This document shows, one piece after another, positions 1 to 8,063 of a DNA stretch of 64,000 nt. The position numbers and the translations under genes were made by a program. The DNA is from Acidobacteriota bacterium (GTDB taxonomy: Bacteria > Acidobacteriota > Vicinamibacteria > Vicinamibacterales > SCN-69-37): assembly GCA_016716905.1 (NCBI GenBank), contig JADJUS010000022.1, positions 1,165,501 to 1,229,500 of the forward strand. Direction: 5' to 3'. The stretch's first letter is position 1, and every line of letters begins with the position of its first letter. The notes under the pieces are model-generated. The model was not told the DNA's origin, searched no databases, and saw only the letters and a list, made by a program, of their open reading frames with translations.

Positions 1-1
1 C

Positions 2-433
2 GCACCATCACTGCCGGCGCAATTGCAACCCGTCGCCTCGGACGCGGCCACACTCGCCGGCCATCGCCAGAGCCTGATCGCGGCGGAGCAGGCATTCTCC
101 GACGAGGCGCAGATGATCGGCATCGGCGCCGCGTTCGCGAAATACGGCTCGGCCGACGCCATGAACATGGGCGGGCCGAACGACGCGATCTTTGTGATGG
201 GCGCGGACGCGATTGGCAAGGCGGTTGGTGGCACTGAACCGTCGAGCACCAGTCCCGTTAACTGGTCTGCCGACTCAGCCATCGTCGCCTCAAGCGGCGA
301 CCTCGGTGTCACGTTCGGCTACATCCGGCAAAACGCTCCAGCGGGCACGTCCCCTGCTCAGCCGCCGGTCCCGTTCTTCACGATCTGGCGACGCGCGAAT
401 CCGACGGCGCCGTGGCGGTACGTCGCGGAGTAG
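2..433 (+). CDS. DUF4440/SnoaL-like protein, 5' end outside window
   Basis: The reading frame is open to the left edge, so the N-terminus is missing; the TTG at 23 is probably internal. The visible 143 residues read like the cone-shaped NTF2/SnoaL fold: an early helix with LIAAEQAFSDEA, then a YG-containing segment, a WSADSAIV strand and a final strand with FFTIWRR and WRYV. This arrangement is common in DUF4440 proteins, usually small secreted or cytoplasmic proteins of unknown role. It ends at TAG just before a long inverted repeat and converges with thiO. The family call is by pattern only; no catalytic residues can be assigned. Confidence 0.55.
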   Translation, partial: APSLPAQLQPVASDAATLAGHRQSLIAAEQAFSDEAQMIGIGAAFAKYGSADAMNMGGPNDAIFVMGADAIGKAVGGTEPSSTSPVNWSADSAIVASSGDLGVTFGYIRQNAPAGTSPAQPPVPFFTIWRRANPTAPWRYVAE

Positions 434-450
434 GGAGCGGTACTCTCGGG

Positions 451-516
451 CTTGAGAACCAGCCCGAGCTACGTACCGGCTCGAGCTCCCGTACGTAGCT
501 CGGCCTGGTTCTCAAG
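451..516. terminator. Long inverted repeat between convergent genes
   Basis: Two 26-nt arms (451-476 and 491-516) are complementary except at one position and are separated by a 14-nt loop. The repeat sits between the stop codons of the SnoaL-like gene and thiO, so it could terminate both. There is no U-tract. Its right arm shares the ACGTAGCTCGG and CTCAAG...CCGAGGCC segments with the repeat at 51220-51285, so it is also a member of a dispersed family. Confidence 0.6.
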
Positions 517-524
517 GCCGAGGC

Positions 525-1640
525 CTATGCTCTCTCCGGCCGTGTGAGTTCCAGCATCGGGTCGTGATCGTTGTCGAGAATCTGTCGTGTCACCACATCG
601 GCGGTGTACGGCGCCAGCAGGATGCCGTTGCGATAGTGCCCCGTCGCCATCGTGATGCGGGGATGGCTGGCGAGCGGACCGAGCAACGGCAAATGGTCCA
701 CGGTCGCGGGGCGCAGGCCGACGCGGACTTCGGTGAGCGACGCCTGCCACGTTTCCGGCAACAGTTCGCCGACCGCACTGAGCAAGTCACTCACGCCGGC
801 CACGGTTGACCTTTCATCGAAGCCGACATCCTCCACCGTCGCTCCGACGAGGAGCGACCCATCGGGCCACGGCACGGTGTAACAGCGCGTGCCCCACACG
901 GAGCGCTGCGGCAAGGCAGCGCCGGGCCACTTCAGGTGCAGCAGCTGTCCGCGGATGGGCCGCACGGGGAAGACGGGCACGTCGGCCACTCGCACACGGC
1001 GCGACCAGCTGCCTGCGGCAATCACGACGTGGTCGAACTCATCCACACGGTCGCCGACGCGCACCTGCACGACGTCGCGCTTGTGTTCGATGTGAATGAT
1101 CTCGGCGGGCGTTTCACACGTCGCGCCACGGCGGCGGGCCGAGGCCATCAGGGCCGTGACGAGCGGCGTGACCTGCACGTATCCGTGGCCGGCGATCGCC
1201 AGCCCCGCCATCGCCGACGTGCTGACGGCTGGCTCAAACTCCCGCACGTCGGCGCCCTCGAGCCACTGGTGAGTGATCCCTTCGGCCGATAGCCATGCGC
1301 GTGCGCGCTGCAGATGAGCGACCTCGTCGGCGCTCAATGCCACCTCGAGCGTTCCGGACCGCGCGTAGGAGAAGGGCACCTCGACACGCTCGCGGAGCCG
1401 CTCCACCCAGCCGTCCCACATTGCGAGACTGCGCGCGCCGAGCGCAAGAAGGGGGCTGCCTGGCGTGGCCTCTATGTACGGACACAACACGCCGGCCGAG
1501 GCCTGGGACGCACCTGCGCCAGGGCGTCGCATGTCGAACATCGCGACCCGTGCTCCCCGCGCTGCCACTGCGTCGGCGACCGCTGCGCCGATGATTCCAG
1601 CGCCGATTACTGCGATTCGTAAATGAGCCAATTGGCCCAT
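525..1640 (-). CDS. thiO: Glycine oxidase ThiO / DAO-family FAD oxidoreductase
   Basis: FAD-dependent amine oxidase of the DAO family. ThiO oxidises glycine to an imine for thiazole synthesis in thiamine biosynthesis. The 371-residue product opens with a Rossmann dinucleotide motif (IAVIGAGIIGAAVAD, about residues 9-23), followed by the acidic end of beta-2 (MFDMRRPGAGAS), and ends with the ThiO-typical GHYRNGILLAP near residue 335. The ATG at 1640 is chosen because the Rossmann fold starts 8 residues later and GGGGAATA precedes it; the open frame further upstream is compositional noise. No thiamine genes lie nearby, so a related amino-acid oxidase remains possible. Confidence 0.85.
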   Translation of the reverse strand: MGQLAHLRIAVIGAGIIGAAVADAVAARGARVAMFDMRRPGAGASQASAGVLCPYIEATPGSPLLALGARSLAMWDGWVERLRERVEVPFSYARSGTLEVALSADEVAHLQRARAWLSAEGITHQWLEGADVREFEPAVSTSAMAGLAIAGHGYVQVTPLVTALMASARRRGATCETPAEIIHIEHKRDVVQVRVGDRVDEFDHVVIAAGSWSRRVRVADVPVFPVRPIRGQLLHLKWPGAALPQRSVWGTRCYTVPWPDGSLLVGATVEDVGFDERSTVAGVSDLLSAVGELLPETWQASLTEVRVGLRPATVDHLPLLGPLASHPRITMATGHYRNGILLAPYTADVVTRQILDNDHDPMLELTRPERA

Positions 1641-1783
1641 TATTCCCCACGCCCGTGTAGCGCCGTGTGGACATCCCCTGTCCCCGGCTGTTGCCAAATG
1701 GCCGGACGTCCGGCGACTATGATGGGAAAGGCCCCTGCCGCGTGGCATTTGAAAGCGGTACGGGGCTTGCTGGAACTGGGAGC

Positions 1784-2770
1784 ATGGTGTCGGCCAAACT
1801 ACTTGGACTCGTGAGCGTGGGCTGCCTGGCAGCGGTGGCTGGGGGCTATTTGACACTGCGCCCGGCTGCATCGGACCTGGCTCAGGTCGACGTGGCCAAA
1901 ACCGACGTTGCCAGGGCCGATTTGGGGAAAGCCGAGCCGGAAGTGCCGGCCCCGGCGTCAGCGGTTTTCGCGCTTGATCCAGCGCCCGCACCTCTTCCTG
2001 CGAAGCCGACGGTGAACGCCGCCAGGCCCTCGGTTCAGCCGTCTGCAAAAACGCCAGAGCCGGCAGGCGCTGTGCCGCCGCAGGCGACTCCGGTGGAGAC
2101 ACCTGTTCCCCAGGCGCCGCCCGTGTCCGTAGAGCCGCCAACCACGCCGCCGACGCAGGCTCCCATACCTGTGGAACCGCCACGGTATGTGCCGGACGCG
2201 CCGGTGCAGCCCGCCGCACCGGTTGCAGAACCGCAAAGGATTGAGCTCGAAGAACTGACCGTCGAAAAACACTCGGTCATCGGCATCCGCCTGGACGAGG
2301 CCGTCTCCACTCGCACCGCTCGCCTCGAAGACCGCGTGTCCGCCATCGTCAGCCGCGATGTCACGGTGGATGGCCGCACCGCGATTGCCGCCGGCACGCG
2401 ACTGGAAGGTACGGTGTCGCTGGTGGAACGTGGAGGCAAGTTCAGGAACCGGCCACGGATTGGGCTGCGATTCGACCGGATGATTCTGGCCGATGGCATG
2501 CGCGTGCCGATCAAGACCGACACGATCTACCGCGAGGGCGACTCACCGACCGCCGACGCCACCGCCAAGGTCGGTGCCGGCGCGGTGGCAGGCGCCATCC
2601 TGGGCGGACTGCTCGGCGGCAAGAAAGGCGCGGCCATCGGAACTGCGGCTGGTGCCGCCGGAGGCGCGGCCACGGTCATGAACTCCGAAGCCGGCGAAGC
2701 GTCAATCGCCGCAGGCGCGCCGCTGACAGTGCGCCTCGCCGAAGACGTGACCGTTGCGATTCGGCGATAA
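1784..2770 (+). CDS. Membrane-anchored proline-rich protein with C-terminal glycine zipper
   Basis: The 328-residue product has an N-terminal hydrophobic segment (KLLGLVSVGCLAAVAGGYL) acting as a signal anchor. A long Pro/Ala/Val-rich linker of about 130 residues follows, suited to spanning the periplasm. Then comes a beta-rich domain (LEELTVEKHSVIGIRL onward) that resembles TrbI/VirB10-like or YMGG envelope proteins. The last 90 residues carry a glycine zipper (AGAVAGAILGGLLGG, GTAAGAAGGAA). The ATG at 1784 is used because it places the hydrophobic segment at the N-terminus. The function is unknown, but an envelope role is likely. Confidence 0.6.
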   Translation: MVSAKLLGLVSVGCLAAVAGGYLTLRPAASDLAQVDVAKTDVARADLGKAEPEVPAPASAVFALDPAPAPLPAKPTVNAARPSVQPSAKTPEPAGAVPPQATPVETPVPQAPPVSVEPPTTPPTQAPIPVEPPRYVPDAPVQPAAPVAEPQRIELEELTVEKHSVIGIRLDEAVSTRTARLEDRVSAIVSRDVTVDGRTAIAAGTRLEGTVSLVERGGKFRNRPRIGLRFDRMILADGMRVPIKTDTIYREGDSPTADATAKVGAGAVAGAILGGLLGGKKGAAIGTAAGAAGGAATVMNSEAGEASIAAGAPLTVRLAEDVTVAIRR

Positions 2771-2777
2771 TGAGGGC

Positions 2778-3329
2778 ATGACTCGAGCCCTTCTTGCCGC
2801 CGCTCTCGTCGCCCTCGGTGTCGCAGCGCAGGCGCAGGCGCCGACCACTCCGCCCGCTCCCACTGCCCAGAAGGAAACCATCGAGGGCGTTCGGAATTAC
2901 ACGAAGGTTGACGCCACCGTCGGGTGCGCCGGCGCAACGGACAGCAAGGCTCTGGCGAACATCGCGAAGCTTGGGTACAAGGCCGTGCTGAATCTGCGCG
3001 AGGCGACTGAGGCCGGCGCGTTGATCGATGAATCAAAGACGGCTGCGGAAGCCGCAGGACTGAAGTACATCCATCTGCCGTTCAAAGGATCCGCACCGGA
3101 TCCGAAAGTGGCGGATGAGTTCCTGAAAATCGTCGGCAACACCGACAACCAGCCGATCTTCATTCACTGCGGCAGCGCGAATCGCGTCGGCAGTCTGTGG
3201 CTGATCAAACGCATGCTGGTGGACAAGTGGCCGGAAGAACAGGCCGTGGCCGAAGCGAAGGCCATTGGCCTCTCGAGTGACGCGCTGCAGAAATTCGCGC
3301 TTGAGTACGTCGCGACGCACAAGGGATGA
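2778..3329 (+). CDS. Exported DUF442-type protein tyrosine phosphatase-like
   Basis: The 183-residue product has a signal peptide (LLAAALVALGVAAQAQA) followed by a dual-specificity-phosphatase fold of the beta-lactamase-hydrolase-like (DUF442) type. Visible elements are GVRNYTKV, GYKAVLNLRE, LKYIHLPF and the phosphate loop HCGSANRVG at about residues 130-138. The loop has Cys and Arg four residues apart, the short variant seen in this family. The ATG at 2778 gives a clean signal peptide. It overlaps the decarboxylase by 4 nt (ATGA), implying co-translation. The substrate is unknown. Confidence 0.75.
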   Translation: MTRALLAAALVALGVAAQAQAPTTPPAPTAQKETIEGVRNYTKVDATVGCAGATDSKALANIAKLGYKAVLNLREATEAGALIDESKTAAEAAGLKYIHLPFKGSAPDPKVADEFLKIVGNTDNQPIFIHCGSANRVGSLWLIKRMLVDKWPEEQAVAEAKAIGLSSDALQKFALEYVATHKG

Positions 3330-4771
3330 CGCCCGGACCGCCGCCGTTCGGCGACATGCCGCCGGACGACTTCCGGCGTCACGCCCACACGCTCGTGGAA
3401 TGGGCGGCCGGTTACTTCGAACAAATCGAAACACACGCGGTCCTGGCGCAGGTCTCGCCAGGCGATGTGCGGAAGGCCCTGCCCGACCACGCGCCGGAGC
3501 AACCTGAGCCGTTCGAGCAGGTCATCGCGGACCTCGACCGCATCATCCTGCCGGCAGCCACGCACTGGAACCACCCGGGGTTCTTCGCTTACTTCGCCAT
3601 CACCGGCAGTGCGCCGGGCGTGCTGATGGACCTGGTATCGTCGGCCCTCAACCAGCAGGCGATGCTGTGGCGCACGTCACCGGCCGCCACTGAACTCGAA
3701 GAGGTCACGCTGCGGTGGCTGGCGCGGCTGATGCACCTGCCCGATCAAGTGGAAGGCGTGATCTACGACACGGCCTCCATCTCCACCCTGCACGCGCTGG
3801 CCGCGGCGCGTGAAGTGGCCGTGCCCGATGTGCGAACGAAGGGACTGGCAGGCCGCAACCTGCCGCGTATGCGCATCTACGCGTCCGAACACGCGCATTC
3901 GTCTGTGGACAAAGCCGTCATCGCTCTCGGCCTGGGTCACGAATCGCTCCGGCGCATTCCGGCTGACGACAAGTTCAGCATGCGCATCGACGCGCTCGAA
4001 GCGGCGATTGCTGAAGACCGCGCCGGCGGGATCACGCCGATTGCGATCGTCGCCACCATCGGCACCACATCAAGCACCTCGGTGGATGACGTGGCGGCCG
4101 CAGCCGCCATTGCGAAGCGCGAAGGCGCGTGGCTGCACGTGGACGCGGCGTATGCGGGTGTGATGGCCATGGTTCCGGAATTTGCGTGGATGCGCGCGGG
4201 CCTGGACCAGGCCGACTCCATCGTCGTGAACCCCCACAAGTGGTTGTTCACGCCGTTTGACCTCAGCGTGCTGTTCACGCCGCGGATGGATGTGATCCGC
4301 CAGGCGTTTTCGTTGACGCCCGAATACCTCAAGACGCCGGAAACCGGCGCGGTGAAGAACCTGATGGACACCGGCATCCAGCTGGGACGCAGGTTCCGGG
4401 CGCTGAAGTTGTGGGCCATCCTGCGGTACTTCGGCGCCGAGGGGGTGCGCGCGCGCCTGCGCGAGCACTGCCGGCTCGCGCAGGTGTTCGCCGCGTGGGT
4501 CGATGCCGATCCGGACTTCGAACGCGTGGCGCCGGTGCCCTTCTCGGTCGTGTGTTTCCGGTGTGCGCCGCAGGGCTACGCCGGGAATCTTGACGGGCTC
4601 AACCATGCGCTGATCGAGCGCGTCAACAAGACTGGCGAAGTCTTCCTTTCGCACACGTCATTGAACGGACAGATCGTGATTCGCCTGGCCGTCGGAAACC
4701 TGCGCACCGAGGAACGTCACCTCCGCCGCGCGTGGGACCTGCTCCGCGAAGCGCTTGACGCACTGCGCTAA
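3326..4771 (+). CDS. Group II PLP-dependent amino-acid decarboxylase
   Basis: The 481-residue product belongs to the aromatic-L-amino-acid/histidine decarboxylase family (PF00282), PLP enzymes that decarboxylate amino acids in the cytoplasm. Recognisable blocks are THWNHPGFFAYF, the substrate-domain segment MLWRTSPAATELE, the cofactor-stacking region near EHAHSSVDKA, HVDAAYAG (the Asp binding the PLP nitrogen) and NPHKWLF, whose Lys305 would form the Schiff base. Length is normal. The start is the ATG overlapping the upstream stop by 4 nt. A tryptophan, tyrosine or DOPA-type substrate is likely but cannot be fixed from sequence alone. Confidence 0.88.
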   Translation: MTPGPPPFGDMPPDDFRRHAHTLVEWAAGYFEQIETHAVLAQVSPGDVRKALPDHAPEQPEPFEQVIADLDRIILPAATHWNHPGFFAYFAITGSAPGVLMDLVSSALNQQAMLWRTSPAATELEEVTLRWLARLMHLPDQVEGVIYDTASISTLHALAAAREVAVPDVRTKGLAGRNLPRMRIYASEHAHSSVDKAVIALGLGHESLRRIPADDKFSMRIDALEAAIAEDRAGGITPIAIVATIGTTSSTSVDDVAAAAAIAKREGAWLHVDAAYAGVMAMVPEFAWMRAGLDQADSIVVNPHKWLFTPFDLSVLFTPRMDVIRQAFSLTPEYLKTPETGAVKNLMDTGIQLGRRFRALKLWAILRYFGAEGVRARLREHCRLAQVFAAWVDADPDFERVAPVPFSVVCFRCAPQGYAGNLDGLNHALIERVNKTGEVFLSHTSLNGQIVIRLAVGNLRTEERHLRRAWDLLREALDALR

Positions 4772-4849
4772 CGCCTCAGGATTTGCACCATGAAGGGCAT
4801 GAAGCTCCATGAAGGCGCCGGGTTGGGCGCCGCCGTTGGCGGCAGGCAC

Positions 4850-4922
4850 GATCAGAGGGAAGTCACAGGCGAACACACCGCGCGCCACACTCGATGTGTT
4901 CGTCTGTGACTTCCCTCTGATC
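4850..4922. repeat. Intergenic palindromic element, 28-bp arms
   Basis: Arms 4850-4877 and 4895-4922 match at 27 of 28 positions around a 17-nt loop. The element lies in the 240-nt gap between the convergent decarboxylase and LolA-like genes. It is flanked by smaller hairpins (a GGCGCC-rich one at about 4814-4833 and GCCCGGCAAAGCCGGGC at about 4928-4944). It may terminate both genes. Apart from these repeats I see nothing in the gap. Confidence 0.7.
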
Positions 4923-5011
4923 GCGCAGCCCGGCAAAGCCGGGCTCCCAACTCGGCGCTTCTGACAGCCCCATCACAACCTCCATGGATCTTCATGGTGA
5001 ACGCTCTGGCT

Positions 5012-5749
5012 CTACCGCACTTTGAACAGCGCGTCTGCCAGGGGGACGTTGAACTCGACGGTGGCGATCCGGAGTTCGCCGACGACCGCTCCGTTCTGCG
5101 TGATGCGAATCATGTGCGCCACCTGAACGCCCTCAACGGTGCGATAGTCTGACAACTCCACGTCGGTCGCGGGACCACTACCGGCTTCGGTTGTGACCTT
5201 GAGTTCCAGGCCGGTCTCTGCATCGAGATAGAAGTGCTGGGCCGGCATGCCCTTTCGCGTCACCTTCAGGTGATGCGCCTTCTTTGCGCCAACGCTTTCA
5301 GTGCCGACCAATTCAACGGTATGGCCCTTGGCGCGATAGTCGATCAGCGACCCGTCAAAGTCAGACTGCTCCTTCATGGTGTCAGCTTCCGGCCCGCTCA
5401 TTTCGTTGAGTGCATCGGACCCTGACATCGGATTGCTCGACCACGCCTTCACACCGTCGAAGACGCTGACGATGGCGATTGGCGCCTGGCCCGGGATTTC
5501 AACCACGATCTCCTGACGGCCCAGGTTCGGCCGTTTGCCGTAGATCGTCATGCCCACCTCAGCGCCCTGGCCTATGGCGGTGCCGGTCATCTTCTGCGTC
5601 TGAATCGACTTCCACTTCGAGGCGCCGCCCCGTGTGGCGTAGTTCTTCGCCACGATTTCGTCCAACGTCTGCGCAAACGCGTGCGCCACGCCGGTACCGA
5701 ATGTGACGAGAGCAAAGACCGAAAGTGCGAGTGCCGTACGTCTGACCAT
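5012..5749 (-). CDS. LolA-like outer-membrane lipoprotein-sorting protein
   Basis: The 245-residue exported protein starts at the ATG at 5749, preceded by GGAGG at 9-nt spacing. A signal peptide (TALALSVFALVTFGTGVAHAFA) is followed by a LolA/LppX-type curved beta-sheet pattern: ANKNYATRGGASKW-like opening, GKRPNLGRQEIVVE, FDGVKAW, ADTMKEQSDFDGSL, the YRAKGHTVELVG strand and HFYLDAETGLELKV. Proteins of this type (PF17131-like) bind lipids or lipoproteins in the periplasm. It is the last gene before a convergent junction. The true ligand is unknown. Confidence 0.68.
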   Translation of the reverse strand: MVRRTALALSVFALVTFGTGVAHAFAQTLDEIVAKNYATRGGASKWKSIQTQKMTGTAIGQGAEVGMTIYGKRPNLGRQEIVVEIPGQAPIAIVSVFDGVKAWSSNPMSGSDALNEMSGPEADTMKEQSDFDGSLIDYRAKGHTVELVGTESVGAKKAHHLKVTRKGMPAQHFYLDAETGLELKVTTEAGSGPATDVELSDYRTVEGVQVAHMIRITQNGAVVGELRIATVEFNVPLADALFKVR

Positions 5750-5828
5750 GTGAAATAACCTCCATCCGCCCATACGGCCGGTTTGGAGGTGGGGTCCGGC
5801 CTGTCGGTGAACGGCGGACCAGCGCCGG

Positions 5829-6263
5829 TCAGCTTCGCCAGGTCTCCGACCACGTCAGGCCGTGGTCGTCGCTGACAAGGGCCACGGCGCCGTGCTGGGG
5901 CATGGGCGCGCTTGAGGGAGACAACAGGTGCAGGAGCGCCGGCAGGGAGGGCCAATGGCCCACCAGTGCGAGGTCCCTGGACTCCTGCTGAATCGCCGTG
6001 TGGATGATGCCGGGGGAATCATCAGGACTGAGCCCGCGCACCATCTTGAACTGTGCGAACGGCGCACAGTTGCGAAGAAACGCTTCACCCGTCTGGCGAG
6101 CGCGCAGCTTGCCGCTGTGCCAGATCACGGCCGGCGCTGCGCCGTGTTCCTTGGCGGTCAGCGCCAGTTGAAGGGCGTGTTCGTAACCAGGCGTGGAAAG
6201 GGGCCGCTGCGGATCAACATGCGGCCCGACGGCGTCAGCGTGGTGTATGAGCAGCAGTCTCAT
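5829..6263 (-). CDS. SixA-like histidine phosphatase with altered first motif
   Basis: The 144-residue product has the length and layout of SixA, the short branch of histidine phosphatases that dephosphorylates phospho-His on phosphotransfer proteins. The start LLLIHHADA aligns with the usual L-I-R-H-A/G-D-A, so the invariant first Arg is replaced by His7 while the nucleophilic His8 is kept. Downstream SGKLRARQTGE supplies Arg54/Arg56, and LVGHWPSL supplies the second catalytic His103. Its start overlaps the end of the peroxidase gene by 29 nt, so they are probably one transcript. Activity may be reduced or altered by the Arg-to-His change. Confidence 0.78.
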   Translation of the reverse strand: MRLLLIHHADAVGPHVDPQRPLSTPGYEHALQLALTAKEHGAAPAVIWHSGKLRARQTGEAFLRNCAPFAQFKMVRGLSPDDSPGIIHTAIQQESRDLALVGHWPSLPALLHLLSPSSAPMPQHGAVALVSDDHGLTWSETWRS

Positions 6264-6747
6264 CGGTCACGAGCAGCTTCACCACGTCTTTGCGGATCTG
6301 CGCGGGCGTATCCACCGATCCGTACCGCTTCACCACATTGCCGCCGGCGTCCACCAGGAACTTGGTGAAGTTCCACTTGATGGCGCCGATGCCGAGGATG
6401 CCGGCCTTCTGCGAAGCCAGCCACTTGAACAACGGATGCCCGTTGGCACCCTTGATGCCGATCTTCGCGAACAACGGGAATGTCACATCAAACGTCGCCG
6501 TGCAGAAATCCCGGATTTGCTCGTTGCTGCTGGGTTCCTGCCCGCCGAATTCATCACAGGGAAACCCGAGCACCACCAGGCCCTGGTCCTTGAACTCGCG
6601 ATACAGGGATTCCAGGCCGTCGTACTGCGGTGTATAGCCGCACTCACTCGCCACGTTCACCACAATCAGAGTCTTGCCCCGGTACTCGGACATCGAGGTG
6701 GTCGTGCCGTCGATTCGCGTCACCGCAATGTCGTACAGACCGGGCAC
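6235..6747 (-). CDS. Glutathione peroxidase family protein (thiol peroxidase)
   Basis: The 170-residue product reduces hydroperoxides using a Cys-type active site. Peroxidatic Cys36 lies in NVASECGYTP. Gln70 (GGQEP), Trp125 and Asn126 (KWNFTKF) complete the catalytic tetrad, and Cys64 in GFPCDEFGG matches the conserved second motif. There is no selenocysteine. It starts with GTG at 6747, overlapping the M20 peptidase stop by one base, so the peptidase, this gene and the SixA-like gene form one operon. Bacterial members mostly use thioredoxin rather than glutathione. Confidence 0.92.
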   Translation of the reverse strand: MPGLYDIAVTRIDGTTTSMSEYRGKTLIVVNVASECGYTPQYDGLESLYREFKDQGLVVLGFPCDEFGGQEPSSNEQIRDFCTATFDVTFPLFAKIGIKGANGHPLFKWLASQKAGILGIGAIKWNFTKFLVDAGGNVVKRYGSVDTPAQIRKDVVKLLVTDETAAHTPR

Positions 6748-8045
6748 TACTTCGCCCCGTCGCGCTGCAACCGTGCCAGCAGCACTGCCATACGTTTGGT
6801 CATCGACGGGAGGGTGCGCAGGTCGGCCGTTTCGTTCACGGTGTGCCCGCCAGTCCCCATCAACCCGACGCCGTCGAGAATCATGCGGGCCTGTCCGGCG
6901 ATAAAGGAGACGTCGGCCGCGCCGGCCTTGTCGGGATCAACCGCCACCACCTGGCCCGCGCCCACGTCAAGGCTCGCGCGGTTGTACAGCGTCAGCAGAC
7001 GTTCATTGCCCGGTGTCGGGGCCAGCGGCGGGTAGCCATCATCAAATGTCAGCGTGGCGCTCGTTTGCGGCAACGATTGCGCCACGATGTCCTGCATCGC
7101 CTTCTTCGCCGCGGCGAATTGCTCCAGCGACAACGCCCGCAAATCGCCCGCCACCACGGTGTGCTCGGCAATCACGTTGCCCTTGCCGAAGCCCGTGCCT
7201 TTCGACGTCGGCCCGTCGAACTCCACCGCTGTGCCGCCGAGCACCACGCCAGGGTTAAACGTCAGGTGGGGCTGCCCGGCCAGCTTCTCGCGAAACGCGT
7301 TCAGAATACGCGCGGCCTCGAACACGGCGCCGTAACCATTCTCCGCATTAAAGATCTGCGACGAATGCGCGGGCTTCCCTTTCACCCGCAACTCCCAATT
7401 CGTCGTGCCCCGCCGAGCGATGACCGCCGTGGCCGGATTTCCGTCGCCATCCTCAAACCCGATCGCCACGTCTGCCCCCTGCGCCGCCTTGACCAGCGCC
7501 GCGCGCGACGTGGCGAGCGGCCGTCCCGCAGATTCCTCATCGCCGGTCATCACGACCACGATGTTCATGGACTTCAGCAGGCCCACCGACTGCAGCGCTT
7601 TCAGCGCCTGGAGCATGACGACGTTGCCGCCCTTCATGTCGGTGATGCCAGGCCCTTTGGCGGCAATGGCGCTGACGCGTTCAAACTTCTGAAAGGGACT
7701 GTCGGCCTCGAACACCGTGTCGAGATGGCCGATCAGCAGCATGCGTGGCCCCGGGCCAGGATGGTCCGCCACCAGATGACCCGCGCGGCCGAACGGCGTG
7801 CCGTCCACCCACTCCGTCTTGAAGCCGAGGGCGTCGAACTCTGAACGGAACGCGGCACCAACCGCGCGCACGCCTGCAAAGTTCATCGTGCCGCTATTGA
7901 TGTTCACCACGCGCTCGAGCAACGCGAGCGCCCGATCGTTGTCGGCATCGACGAACGTGGCCAGGGCGCGCTCTTCAGATGTGAGTGTGCCCGATTGCGG
8001 CAGCGCGAAAGTCATGGCGAGCACCAGAAGCAGTCGAAGGGTCAT
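6747..8045 (-). CDS. Exported M20-family metallopeptidase (glutamate carboxypeptidase-like)
   Basis: The 432-residue product has a signal peptide (MTLRLLLVLAMTFALPQSG). The di-zinc M20 motifs are present: GHLDT (His107, Asp109), the bridging Asp137 in GPGITDMKGG, the catalytic GDEE (about 169-172), FEDGDG, and the final His in GTGGHTVNE. A dimerisation domain with GKPAHSS lies in the middle. Family members release C-terminal amino acids from peptides or folyl-glutamates in the periplasm. It is first in a minus-strand operon with the peroxidase and phosphatase; the substrate is unknown. Confidence 0.85.
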   Translation of the reverse strand: MTLRLLLVLAMTFALPQSGTLTSEERALATFVDADNDRALALLERVVNINSGTMNFAGVRAVGAAFRSEFDALGFKTEWVDGTPFGRAGHLVADHPGPGPRMLLIGHLDTVFEADSPFQKFERVSAIAAKGPGITDMKGGNVVMLQALKALQSVGLLKSMNIVVVMTGDEESAGRPLATSRAALVKAAQGADVAIGFEDGDGNPATAVIARRGTTNWELRVKGKPAHSSQIFNAENGYGAVFEAARILNAFREKLAGQPHLTFNPGVVLGGTAVEFDGPTSKGTGFGKGNVIAEHTVVAGDLRALSLEQFAAAKKAMQDIVAQSLPQTSATLTFDDGYPPLAPTPGNERLLTLYNRASLDVGAGQVVAVDPDKAGAADVSFIAGQARMILDGVGLMGTGGHTVNETADLRTLPSMTKRMAVLLARLQRDGAK

Positions 8046-8063
8046 GTCGCATCGTAGCAGTCT

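Noticed and set aside
1641..2219. N-terminal extension of the thiO reading frame by 193 residues
   Set aside because: It overlaps the glycine-zipper gene on the other strand, is Pro/Arg/Ala-rich noise, and the Rossmann motif starts right after the ATG at 1640.
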